Positions 7,952 to 15,600 of a stretch of 64,000 bases of DNA are shown here, in pieces; positions within the stretch are counted from its first letter, which is position 1, and each line of letters begins with the position of its first letter. Source of the DNA: Mesorhizobium wenxiniae (GTDB lineage Bacteria > Pseudomonadota > Alphaproteobacteria > Rhizobiales > Rhizobiaceae); the NCBI RefSeq assembly GCF_002284535.1, contig NZ_NPKH01000034.1, positions 1-64,000 of the forward strand, in the 5' to 3' direction. Both the position numbers and the translations under genes were made by a program. The notes below the pieces were generated by a model. The model worked only from the letters and a program-made list of their open reading frames with translations, was not told where the DNA came from and searched no databases.

Positions 7952-8583
7952 GCTTGCCCCTCGATGCTTTCGACGACGGCCCGCACCAAAAGCGCGACCG
8001 AGCGCCCGCCGGCATCCATATGGCCGATCGAGCGGTCGCCGAGAAACGAGGCGCGTCCGCGCAAGGCTTTCATCGGCACGGTGGCAGCGGCCGCATTGTC
8101 CGCGACATCGGCGATTTCCGCCCCGGTTTTTCCCTGCAGCACGGCGTCATGCACCGGCTTCAGCACGTCGAGCATGGTCTTTTGCCCGACCTGCGACTTG
8201 CCCCTGGCTGCCACCGCCTCGATTGCCTTACCGAAGGCCGCCTCCAGATTGGCGTGATCCGGCTCAGCGGAAATCCCCTTGCCGAGCGCCATGAACAGCG
8301 TCCCGAACAGCGGTCCCGACGCCCCGCCGACCGTCATCACCAGCTTGGTGCCGATCGCCTTCAGCGCCTCCGGCAATGGCTTTGCCGCGAACGCCTCGGC
8401 CTCAGCTCGCACCGCCTCAAAGCCGCGCTTCATATTGAGCCCATGGTCGCCGTCGCCGATCGCCTGGTCGAGCGCGGTCAGCTCGTCCGCGTGAGCTGCA
8501 ATCGTGTCGGCGGTGGCTGATATCAGCGTCTTCAGGTCAACCTTGTCCATCGTCCCAGTCTTGTCCAGCGTCCCAGGGCTCAT
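7948..8583 (-). CDS. dhaL: Dihydroxyacetone kinase ADP-binding subunit DhaL
   Basis: This 211-residue all-helical subunit keeps ADP bound as a cofactor and transfers its gamma phosphate to dihydroxyacetone on DhaK. Asp39, Asp44 and Asp46 in LDQAIGDGDHG match the magnesium-binding aspartates of the family. GGASGPLFGTLF and DRSIGHMDAGGRSVALL are the other nucleotide-binding segments. The ATG at 8583 overlaps the stop of the ATPase gene by four bases, which favours this start, although an internal ATG at 8550 begins the conserved part. It links the transporter half and the kinase half of the operon. Confidence 0.92.
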   Translation of the reverse strand: MSPGTLDKTGTMDKVDLKTLISATADTIAAHADELTALDQAIGDGDHGLNMKRGFEAVRAEAEAFAAKPLPEALKAIGTKLVMTVGGASGPLFGTLFMALGKGISAEPDHANLEAAFGKAIEAVAARGKSQVGQKTMLDVLKPVHDAVLQGKTGAEIADVADNAAAATVPMKALRGRASFLGDRSIGHMDAGGRSVALLVRAVVESIEGQA

Positions 8584-9599
8584 CGGTTTGCAATCCTGTT
8601 GCCGGCCTGGTCGAAGAACAGCGGCGCCCGGTAACGAATAGCCACCCTGTCGCCTCTTTCCAATTGCGTGTCGGGGTCGGTCAGCGTCACCAGCTTTTTG
8701 CTTCCCACCGTCACATGCAGGTGATTCTGGTCGCCCAGATGTTCGACCCAGTCAACAACGCCGTCGGCGGGGCCGTTCGATGCCTTGCCGATCGACAGAT
8801 GTTCTGTACGCGCACCGATCGTCCTGGTTCCCGCCGGCATGTCGCCATCGGGCAGCAGGCCGGTCGGCAACAGATTGATCGCCGGCTGGCCGAGCCTTGC
8901 GGCGACATGAAGGTTTGCCGGCTCGGAATAGATCGTCCTCGGCGTGCCGATCTGCACCAGAACGCCATCGGCGAGAATCCCGATCCGATCGGCCATCGTC
9001 ATCGCTTCGATCTGGTCGTGCGTGACATAAAGCATGGTAGCGCCGACCTCGGCCTGAATGCGCTTCAGCTCGAGCCGGAGATCGGCGCGCAGCTTGGCAT
9101 CGAGCGACGACAGCGGCTCGTCCATCAGGTAGATCGAGGGCTTGCGCACTAGGGCGCGTCCGATGGCGACGCGCTGCATCTCGCCGCCGGAAAGTTTGGT
9201 GGAGCGGTTGGAGAGCTTGTGGTGGATACGCACCATCTTGGCCACATCCTCGACGCGGCGGCGCACCTCGTCCTCGCTCAGCCGCCGCGCCGGCGAGCGC
9301 AGCGGAAAGGCCAGGTTGTCGTAGACTGACAGATGCGGATAGAGCGAATATTGCTGGAAGACGAAGGCGGTGTCGCGCTCGGCCGGCGACAACATTGTCG
9401 CATCACGGCCGCCGATATGGATTGAGCCCGTATCCGGCCGTTCCAATCCTGCGACAAGCCGGAGCGTCGTCGTCTTGCCGGCCCCGGTCGGGCCGAGCAG
9501 CACGACGAATTCGCCATCGGCGACGTGCAGATCGAGAGTGTCCACGGCGACATGGTCGCCGAAGGCTTTTGTCACGCCTTTGATGTGCACGTCAGCCAT
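8580..9599 (-). CDS. ABC transporter ATP-binding protein (GlpT/MalK type)
   Basis: The 339-residue ATPase powers the importer encoded upstream. It has Walker A GPTGAGKTT, Q-loop FVFQQYSLYPH, a normal signature LSGGEMQRVAIGRA, Walker B IYLMDEPLSSLD and H-loop VTHDQ, followed by a C-terminal TOBE/OB regulatory domain (about residue 235 onward). The start at 9599 overlaps the 3' end of the preceding ATPase gene by eight bases. Two distinct ATPases in one operon, together with DUF2160, matches the GlpS/GlpT arrangement of the rhizobial glycerol transporter. This copy carries the canonical catalytic motifs. Confidence 0.9.
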   Translation of the reverse strand: MADVHIKGVTKAFGDHVAVDTLDLHVADGEFVVLLGPTGAGKTTTLRLVAGLERPDTGSIHIGGRDATMLSPAERDTAFVFQQYSLYPHLSVYDNLAFPLRSPARRLSEDEVRRRVEDVAKMVRIHHKLSNRSTKLSGGEMQRVAIGRALVRKPSIYLMDEPLSSLDAKLRADLRLELKRIQAEVGATMLYVTHDQIEAMTMADRIGILADGVLVQIGTPRTIYSEPANLHVAARLGQPAINLLPTGLLPDGDMPAGTRTIGARTEHLSIGKASNGPADGVVDWVEHLGDQNHLHVTVGSKKLVTLTDPDTQLERGDRVAIRYRAPLFFDQAGNRIANR

Positions 9600-10704
9600 G
9601 ATGCGCTTTTCCCTGGGAGGCCCCGTCATGGATTGCGGTTCGCACCGCGCGGCCGGATCCCTTCTCGAACAGCGACAGCCGTGCGCTGCTCAGCGCCAGG
9701 CCGACATGGTCGCCCGCATTGAGCCGGATTTCGGCCGGCACCCGCGCCTTGATGATGCCGCCTGATGTCTCCACCGCAACGATCTGCGTGGTGCCGAGAT
9801 ATTCGGTGCCATAGATGGCGCCGCGCAGCTTCGAGCCGTCGTCGAAGCGGATGTGTTCCGGCCGGATGCCGAGCGCCATGTCGGTCGACGCGATATCCTC
9901 GCGCACCTCCGGCACTGCCACCTTGGCGCCTTGCACCACGATCTCCCTGGCGCCCTTTGAAAGCCCGCCGCCAAAGCCGAGAAAATTCATCGGCGGCGAG
10001 CCGATGAAATCGGCGACGAACATCGTCGCCGGCCGATCGTAGATTTCGCGTGGCGTGCCGAATTGTTCGATGACGCCGTGGTTCATCACCGCGATCTTGT
10101 CGGCCATCGACATCGCTTCCATCTGGTCATGCGTGACGTAGACGGTGGTGGCATGGATGCGGTTGTGCAGTTCGCGCAGCTCATGGACCATGAGATCGCG
10201 GAATTCGGTGTCGAGCGTGCCGAGCGGCTCGTCCATAAGGAAGCATTTTGGCCGCCGCACGATGGCGCGGCCGAGCGCCACGCGCTGGCGGTCGCCGCCG
10301 GCAAGGCCGGAGACTGATTTGTTGAGCAGTTGGTCGATGCGCAACAGCTTCGCCGTCTCCTCGACGCGCTGGCGGATTTCGATGCCTGGCATGCCTTGCG
10401 CCAGCAGCGGGAAGCCGATGTTCCTGCGCACATTCATATGCGGATAGAGCGCGAACAGCTGGAAGACGAAGGCGATGTCGCGCTCGCGGGCACGCCGCAT
10501 GGTGACGTCCTCGCCGCCAAGCAGGATCTTGCCGCCGGTCGGCAATTCCAGGCCGGCGATCATGCGCAAGGTCGTCGTCTTGCCGCAACCCGACGGTCCC
10601 AGCATGACGAAGAACTCGCCATCTCTAACGACGAAACTGGAATCCTGCACGGCGACGAAATCGCCGAATGCCTTTCTCAGATGCTCGACCCTGATCTCCG
10701 CCAT
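9592..10704 (-). CDS. ABC transporter ATP-binding protein with degenerate signature motif (GlpS type)
   Basis: This 370-residue ATPase has Walker A GPSGCGKTT, Walker B CFLMDEPLGTLD and the H-loop VTHDQ intact, but the ABC signature reads LAGGDRQRVALGRA instead of LSGGQ. The C-terminal half is a TOBE domain. In a heterodimer with the ATPase encoded just downstream, such a change would leave one weaker ATP site. Membership of the sugar/polyol CUT1 type is clear from the overall MalK-like sequence. It lies three bases after the DUF2160 gene and overlaps the next ATPase by eight bases. Confidence 0.9.
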   Translation of the reverse strand: MAEIRVEHLRKAFGDFVAVQDSSFVVRDGEFFVMLGPSGCGKTTTLRMIAGLELPTGGKILLGGEDVTMRRARERDIAFVFQLFALYPHMNVRRNIGFPLLAQGMPGIEIRQRVEETAKLLRIDQLLNKSVSGLAGGDRQRVALGRAIVRRPKCFLMDEPLGTLDTEFRDLMVHELRELHNRIHATTVYVTHDQMEAMSMADKIAVMNHGVIEQFGTPREIYDRPATMFVADFIGSPPMNFLGFGGGLSKGAREIVVQGAKVAVPEVREDIASTDMALGIRPEHIRFDDGSKLRGAIYGTEYLGTTQIVAVETSGGIIKARVPAEIRLNAGDHVGLALSSARLSLFEKGSGRAVRTAIHDGASQGKAHHG

Positions 10705-10707
10705 CCT

Positions 10708-10914
10708 CTACTCCGGAAATTTCGAGACGATTATGAACATCGCCGTGCCGGCCAGCATGGTGATGAACGAATAAGTATAGAGCGACAGCGCGAAGGGCTG
10801 GAACAACATCAGGAAGCCAATGGCTATGGTCACCGTCGCGATATTCTCCATCAGGCCGCGCCTCGCCCATGCCGGCCAGCGCGACTTGCGTTTTGCGGGT
10901 TGGGTCAGGCTCAT
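10708..10914 (-). CDS. DUF2160 small membrane protein of the ABC importer (GlpU-like)
   Basis: The 68-residue product has a basic start (TQPAKRKSRW) and two hydrophobic segments, IATVTIAIGFLMLFQPFAL and YSFITMLAGTAMFIIV. This pattern and position match the DUF2160 protein GlpU of the rhizobial glycerol importer. The ATG at 10914 overlaps the stop of the permease gene as ATGA. Its role in transport is not established; it may stabilise or regulate the permease complex. Confidence 0.82.
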   Translation of the reverse strand: MSLTQPAKRKSRWPAWARRGLMENIATVTIAIGFLMLFQPFALSLYTYSFITMLAGTAMFIIVSKFPE

Positions 10915-11861
10915 TTGCGCACCGCGCCAAAGGTGATGCCACGCAGCAACTGCTTGCGGAGCAGTATGGTGAACACCAGGATCGGCACCAGGAAGATCGT
11001 CGTGCCCGCGGCGACGGCCGGCCAGTCCTGGCCACCTTCGCCGATGATGGTCGGGATAAAGGGCGGTGCGGTCTGCGCCGTGCCCGAGGTCAGCAGTGCG
11101 GCGAACGCATACTCGTTCCAGGCGAAGATCAGGCAGAAGATGGCCGTCGCGGCAATGCCGGTGGTCGCCTGCGGCAGCACGGTGCGCCAGAAGGCCTGCA
11201 GCCGCGTATAGCCGTCGATCATCGCCGCTTCTTCGTATTCGCGCGGGATCTCGTCGATGAAGCCCTTGAGCAGCCACACGGCCAGCGACACGTTGACCGC
11301 CGTGTAGAGCAGGATCATGCCGAGTGCGGTGTCCGACAGGCCGAGCTCGCGGTACATCAGGTAGATGGGAATAGCGACCGCGATCGGCGGCATCATCCGC
11401 GTCGACAGGATGAAGAACAGCAGATCGTCGGCCAACGGCACCTTGAAGCGCGAGAAGCCATAGGCCGACATTGTGCCGAGGAACACCGCGCAGAAGGTCG
11501 AGCCGAAGGCGATGATCAGCGAGTTTATGAAGCGCGGCATGAAGTTGGACGGCCCGGCGATCACCATGTTGCGCTTGCGCACTGTCTCCTCGCAGAGGCC
11601 CGTCGCCGGTCCCAGCGAGTTGATGTATTCCGGTGTCTGCCGGGTGCGGGTCGAGAACAGATTGCAGTAGCCCTCGACGCTCGGCTGGAACAGGATCTTC
11701 GGCGGATAGGCGATCGAATCCGGCGGCGTCTTGAAGCTGGTGGCGAAGATCCACAGCAGCGGCACGATCGAGATCAGCGCGTAAAGCACGATGATCGTGC
11801 CGGCGACGCGCTTCGACGTGGCCGAGGGTGCGACGACTGAATGGGCTGACGTCAGGCTCAT
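10911..11861 (-). CDS. ABC transporter permease (GlpQ/MalG type)
   Basis: The 316-residue inner-membrane protein has about six membrane segments, starting with TIIVLYALISIVPLLWIFAT. The EAA loop that contacts the ATPase reads EYEEAAMIDGYTRLQAFWR. A periplasmic insertion after the first helix (residues 50-105) is longer than in MalG, as in glycerol-type permeases. The start overlaps the stop of the other permease gene by four bases and its own stop overlaps the DUF2160 start, so all three are translated as a block. Confidence 0.9.
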   Translation of the reverse strand: MSLTSAHSVVAPSATSKRVAGTIIVLYALISIVPLLWIFATSFKTPPDSIAYPPKILFQPSVEGYCNLFSTRTRQTPEYINSLGPATGLCEETVRKRNMVIAGPSNFMPRFINSLIIAFGSTFCAVFLGTMSAYGFSRFKVPLADDLLFFILSTRMMPPIAVAIPIYLMYRELGLSDTALGMILLYTAVNVSLAVWLLKGFIDEIPREYEEAAMIDGYTRLQAFWRTVLPQATTGIAATAIFCLIFAWNEYAFAALLTSGTAQTAPPFIPTIIGEGGQDWPAVAAGTTIFLVPILVFTILLRKQLLRGITFGAVRK

Positions 11862-12805
11862 CTCTGCTTCACCTTGTTGAGCGCCTTGACGTAGATATTG
11901 GCCAGCCCGAACACCGCGACGAACAGGATGATGGCGAAGGCTGAGGAATAACCCGTCCGCCAGCTTTCGAAGGCCTGCCGCTTCAGCGTGATCGAGGCGA
12001 CTTCGGTGGTCGAGCCCGGTCCGCCGCCGGTGAGCAGGTTGACCATGTCGAACATCTTGAAGTTCTCGATGCCGCGGAACAGCACCGCCAGCATGATAAA
12101 GGGCAGCGCCATCGGCAGCGTGATCGACCAGAACTGCCGCCAGTTGGAGGCCCGGTCGACCTCGGCCGCCTCATAGATGTATTCGGGGATCGAGCGCAGC
12201 CCGGCGAGACAGATCAGCATCACGTAAGGCGTCCACATCCAGGTGTCGACGATGACGATCGACCACGGCGCCAGCGACACGTTGGAGAGCATGCCGATCT
12301 GCGTTGCCGGAATGCCGGTGACGAACGAGACGGCATAGGCGAACAGACCGATCTGCGGCTCGTAGAGGAAGCGCCAGAAATTGCCGACAACTGCCGGCGA
12401 CAGCATCATCGGCACGAGAATGATGGTCGTCCAGAAGGCGTGGCCGCGAAACTTCCGGTCTATCAGCCAAGCCAGCGTGAAGCCGATCAGCGTCTGCAGC
12501 AGGATGGTCCAGAACACGAAATGCGCCGTCGTCTGCATGGCGATCCAGATGTCCTGGTCACCGAGGATGCGTTTGTAATTGGCAAGGCCGACGTTCCTGA
12601 CCACCTCGTTGGGGCGATTGGCGCGGTAATTGGTGAAGGAGAGATAGATCGCCCAGAACAGCGGGAAGATGTTGATGGCGAGCAGCAACAGGATCGTCGG
12701 CGAGATGAACAGCCAGGCGAGGCCCTTGTCGCTGATGCCCCGGACCTTGCGGGCCAACGGCTCAGGCGTAGCCCGGGCAACGCTGTCCGCAGTCCGATTG
12801 AGCAT
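11858..12805 (-). CDS. ABC transporter permease (GlpP/MalF type)
   Basis: The 315-residue inner-membrane permease begins with a cytoplasmic tail and a first helix LAWLFISPTILLLLAINIFPLFWAI (shown only in part by family convention), and carries the EAA loop EAAEVDRASNWRQFW near residue 215. The start at 12805 was preferred over 12889 because the longer frame runs through the intergenic hairpin. It pairs with the second permease to form the channel. The distance to the binding-protein gene (123 bases, with a hairpin) suggests differential expression within the operon. Confidence 0.9.
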   Translation of the reverse strand: MLNRTADSVARATPEPLARKVRGISDKGLAWLFISPTILLLLAINIFPLFWAIYLSFTNYRANRPNEVVRNVGLANYKRILGDQDIWIAMQTTAHFVFWTILLQTLIGFTLAWLIDRKFRGHAFWTTIILVPMMLSPAVVGNFWRFLYEPQIGLFAYAVSFVTGIPATQIGMLSNVSLAPWSIVIVDTWMWTPYVMLICLAGLRSIPEYIYEAAEVDRASNWRQFWSITLPMALPFIMLAVLFRGIENFKMFDMVNLLTGGGPGSTTEVASITLKRQAFESWRTGYSSAFAIILFVAVFGLANIYVKALNKVKQR

Positions 12806-12859
12806 GGTCAGTCCCGCTTCGGTCACTTGGTCGTCTCGACAATGGAATTTATCTGAACT

Positions 12860-12889
12860 GTGTCCCGTGCCAAGGGCGGCACGGGACAC
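12860..12889. terminator. Perfect 12-bp stem hairpin between binding-protein and permease genes
   Basis: GTGTCCCGTGCC at 12860-12871 pairs perfectly with GGCACGGGACAC at 12878-12889 around a 6-base loop. There is no T-run, so it is more likely an mRNA-stabilising or attenuating structure than a full terminator. Such hairpins after binding-protein genes commonly let the periplasmic protein be made in excess over the permease. Confidence 0.7.
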
Positions 12890-12928
12890 GCGGCATGGCT
12901 CGGGAGGAGCCGATTACATCTGCCCCAA

Positions 12929-14260
12929 CTACATCTTGCCATCGTCCTGGAAGACCTCGGTCCAGTCCTTGACCAGGCCGTCGAGCGCATCCTTGGCCGA
13001 ACCCTGGCCGGCGACGACATAGTCATGGAAGCGCTTCTGCGACGCCTGCAGCAGCGGCGCATAGCTGGGCTCTGCCCAAAAATCCTTCACGATGGCCATG
13101 GAGTCGAGGAAGGTCTGAGCATAGGGCTGACTGGCCGGGAAGCCTGGGTCTTTGACGACCGCGTTGAGGCAGGAAAAGCCACCCAGCGACCACCATTTGG
13201 CCTGCACGTCCTTGTTGGCGAACCACTTGATGTATTTGAGCGCGGCCTCCTGCTTGTCGGAATAGGACACCACCGAAATGCCCTGGCCGCCGAGCTGGGC
13301 GAATTGATCGCCGTCGGGTCCCTTGGGATTGGCGAAATAACCGATCTTGTCGCCGCCGACATTCTCGTCTTTCTGCAGGCCGGGCCAGGTAAAGGCGAAA
13401 TTCATGTGCATCGCCACCTGGCCGGATTTGAAGGCGTCGACGCCTTCGCCCATGTAGCTGTTCGAGGCCCCGGGAGGCGTGCAGCAGTCATAGAGCGCCT
13501 TGTAAAACTCCAGGCCCTTCACCGATTTCTCGGAGTTGACAAAGCCGTCCATCTCGTAGGGCTTGTCGGGCTTCTCATAGTTGAAGCCGAAGCTGTAGAG
13601 CACGTCCATGGCGCCCATGGTGATGCCTTCGGAGCCGCGCTCGGTATAGATCGACGCGCCATAGACCGTCTTGCCGTCGATCTCGCGCTTCTGGAAAAAC
13701 TCGGCGATCTGCTTCAACTGGTCGAAGGTCGTCGGCGCGGCGAGATCCCAGCCGTATTTTTCCTTGAATTCCTTCTGCAGTTCCGGCTTGGAGAACCAGT
13801 CCTTGCGGTAGGTCCAGCCGACGACATCGCCCATGGCCGGCAGCGCCCAGTAGTTCGGCGAGTTCTTCGGCCATTCCGAATAGCCGACGACGGTCGCCGG
13901 CACGAAGTCGTCCATGCTGATCTTCTCCTTATCGAAGAAGTCGTTCAGCTTGACGTAGTGGCCGTTCTCGGCTGAGCCGCCGATCCACTGGCTGTCGCCG
14001 ATGATCAGGTCGCACAGCTTGCCCTTGGAATTCAACTCGTTGAGGAAGCGATCGGCATAGTTGGTCCACGGCACGAACTCGAATTTCATGCCGATGCCGG
14101 TTTCCTTGGTAAAATCCTTGGACAATTCGACAAGCGCGTTGGCCGGGTCCCAAGCTGCCCAGCAAAGCGTCAGATCTTCCGCCTGCGCGACGTTCGAAAC
14201 GGCGGTCGACGCAAACATCGCCGAGGTCAGTCCTAACGTCAGTTTCAAGGTCGATTTCAT
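12929..14260 (-). CDS. Periplasmic substrate-binding protein of the glycerol/triose-type ABC importer (GlpV-like)
   Basis: The 443-residue protein starts with a Sec signal peptide (MKSTLKLTLGLTSAMFAS, cleavage near AQA-ED) and continues as a family 1 extracellular binding protein (LTLCWAAWDPANALVELSKD). The start has GGGAGGAAGGC directly upstream. It is the first gene of the operon that continues through two permeases, DUF2160, two ATPases and the dihydroxyacetone kinase genes. By similarity to GlpV the ligand could be glycerol. The downstream kinase, and the absence of glpK and glpD, makes dihydroxyacetone or a related triose the better guess, which is inference. Confidence 0.9.
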   Translation of the reverse strand: MKSTLKLTLGLTSAMFASTAVSNVAQAEDLTLCWAAWDPANALVELSKDFTKETGIGMKFEFVPWTNYADRFLNELNSKGKLCDLIIGDSQWIGGSAENGHYVKLNDFFDKEKISMDDFVPATVVGYSEWPKNSPNYWALPAMGDVVGWTYRKDWFSKPELQKEFKEKYGWDLAAPTTFDQLKQIAEFFQKREIDGKTVYGASIYTERGSEGITMGAMDVLYSFGFNYEKPDKPYEMDGFVNSEKSVKGLEFYKALYDCCTPPGASNSYMGEGVDAFKSGQVAMHMNFAFTWPGLQKDENVGGDKIGYFANPKGPDGDQFAQLGGQGISVVSYSDKQEAALKYIKWFANKDVQAKWWSLGGFSCLNAVVKDPGFPASQPYAQTFLDSMAIVKDFWAEPSYAPLLQASQKRFHDYVVAGQGSAKDALDGLVKDWTEVFQDDGKM

Positions 14261-14357
14261 GCCTTCCTCCCATTTACGAAACGCGTCCGGATGACGGTTT
14301 CAAAACCTCGTCCCCCTCCCCAGGGGTCCAAACATGGCGACGCGGTTGAGCGTCGGG

Positions 14358-14398
14358 TGTTTAGTAATTTGTTTAGTGATGCAATTTTTACTAAACAA
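14358..14398 (-). promoter_or_regulatory. Candidate operator of the ABC-dihydroxyacetone kinase operon
   Basis: TTGTTTAGT at 14369-14377 and ACTAAACAA at 14390-14398 form a perfect 9-bp inverted repeat with a 12-bp spacer, so the half-sites are two helical turns apart. A third TGTTTAGT lies at 14358-14365, in direct orientation. The array is about 100-140 bases upstream of the first operon gene and stands out as AT-rich in a GC-rich context. No regulator gene is adjacent. Confidence 0.55.
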
Positions 14399-14492
14399 GG
14401 CAAGCGAATTCGTCGCTGCGCTGCAGCATGGCGCATGGGTTGCTTGGTTCAGAAAAGGCGGGTGTCAGATCGTCCGGCGCGCGGGCGCCGGC

Positions 14493-15182
14493 TCATTTAA
14501 CCGTTTTGGTGCTCACCGTCACCGGCCGGATCACTGGGGCCGGCGGCAGCAGGGCGCGGATATCGGCGAAGGGGAAAATCGGTTCGAAGCGGAAGGCCTC
14601 AGCGAAGGAACCGGTCGCGCCATTGCACTGGCCGGCGCGAAACGCGTTCTGCGTGCGCGCCGCATCGACGAAACGTTCGGGGTCCTGCGACTGGTGCGCC
14701 CGGATCGCCATTGCCTTGAGCTCGAAATGCCCGGAGATATCGACATAATGCGTCGGCGAAAAGCCGGTGCCACCGAGCGTATCGGCATGCAGCACCGGGA
14801 CAGTGAAGGATGCCGCGATGCGCAGGCCATCCGACAGCGCACGGTGGTCGCCATGATAGTCGTTCGGCGCATGGGTGATCGCCAGATCTGGCTTCACGTC
14901 GCCAATCAGCGCCTTCAGCGCCGCGATCAGCGCGGCATCGGCAACCAGCGCGCCATCCGGAAAGCCGAGGAAGTGCGGTGTCCCGCCAATCAGGTCCGCC
15001 GCCACAGCCGCTTCCTCGCGGCGGGCGCGGGCGAGTAATTCCGGATCGCCCTTCCCGCCCTTGGCGCCATCCGTGGCTATCGCAAAAACCAATTCTGCGC
15101 CTTGTGCGGCATAGGCCGCCATCGTACCGAACATAAAGATCTCGATATCGTCCGGATGCGCACCGAGCGCCAGTATCTTCAC
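14493..15182 (-). CDS. PIG-L/LmbE family deacetylase
   Basis: This 229-residue predicted cytoplasmic zinc enzyme would remove acetyl groups from N-acetylglucosaminyl-type substrates. The metal site is visible as AHPDD near residue 10 and DYHGDHR near residue 113. A GTG start at 15182 is chosen because it immediately precedes the conserved KILALGAHPDD strand and GGGAG lies 10 bases upstream; an ATG at 15189 is in another frame. It is upstream of, and in the same direction as, the transporter operon, but separated by 230 bases and the operator-like repeat. Its substrate cannot be told from sequence. Confidence 0.85.
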   Translation of the reverse strand: MKILALGAHPDDIEIFMFGTMAAYAAQGAELVFAIATDGAKGGKGDPELLARARREEAAVAADLIGGTPHFLGFPDGALVADAALIAALKALIGDVKPDLAITHAPNDYHGDHRALSDGLRIAASFTVPVLHADTLGGTGFSPTHYVDISGHFELKAMAIRAHQSQDPERFVDAARTQNAFRAGQCNGATGSFAEAFRFEPIFPFADIRALLPPAPVIRPVTVSTKTVK

Positions 15183-15245
15183 TCTGCATTCTCCCTGGAA
15201 CTGGAATAACGTGGACGAACGGAATTCTGCTCGCCCAGCTCCCCT

Positions 15246-15509
15246 ATGCAAGCTGTTCATGCAACGATGTCGTTGTCAAAAGCCTGGGCGGATCGCGCCG
15301 ACGCATTATTCGCAGATACTCGGGCCAGTGATCCTGGGCGCGTTCTCCAGAAATATCCAGATCTTCTGTCGCCAGATCTTCTGTCGCCCGATCTTCTGCC
15401 GCTTGTCGGCCTCGCCGTCATTGGCGGCTTCGGCCTTTTGACGATGGTGCGCGAGGATGTGAGGCTCGGCACGGTGCGCTGGAACCCGTTCTCGCGGACC
15501 CGGCTTTGA
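15246..15509 (+). CDS. Hypothetical protein with PDLLS repeats (uncertain)
   Basis: An open frame of 87 codons encodes KYPDLLSPDLLSPDLLPLV followed by a hydrophobic segment (LVGLAVIGGFGLLTMV) and a basic tail (FSRTRL). The repeat is caused by three 15-bp tandem units. There is no good ribosome-binding site, and I do not recognise a family. The protein-like hydrophobic segment argues for coding; the weak start argues against it. Confidence 0.3.
   Translation: MQAVHATMSLSKAWADRADALFADTRASDPGRVLQKYPDLLSPDLLSPDLLPLVGLAVIGGFGLLTMVREDVRLGTVRWNPFSRTRL
15357..15401 (+). repeat. Three 15-bp tandem repeats
   Basis: The units are at 15357-15371, 15372-15386 and 15387-15401. The first two are identical (CCAGATCTTCTGTCG) and the third differs at two positions. 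The unit length keeps the surrounding frame open. Confidence 0.9.
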
Positions 15510-15600
15510 GTTGGCCCGCCCCCGGTTGCGCGGCGACCGCCACCGCTGATATGCGGGCGCTGCGGATCCGCCGCAATTGGATGGATGCATCCTTGGAACA

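Noticed and set aside
15357..15401. Possible CRISPR array
   Set aside because: The units are 15 bp with no spacers; this is a simple tandem repeat, as is 27281-27325. No CRISPR or cas genes were seen anywhere in the window.
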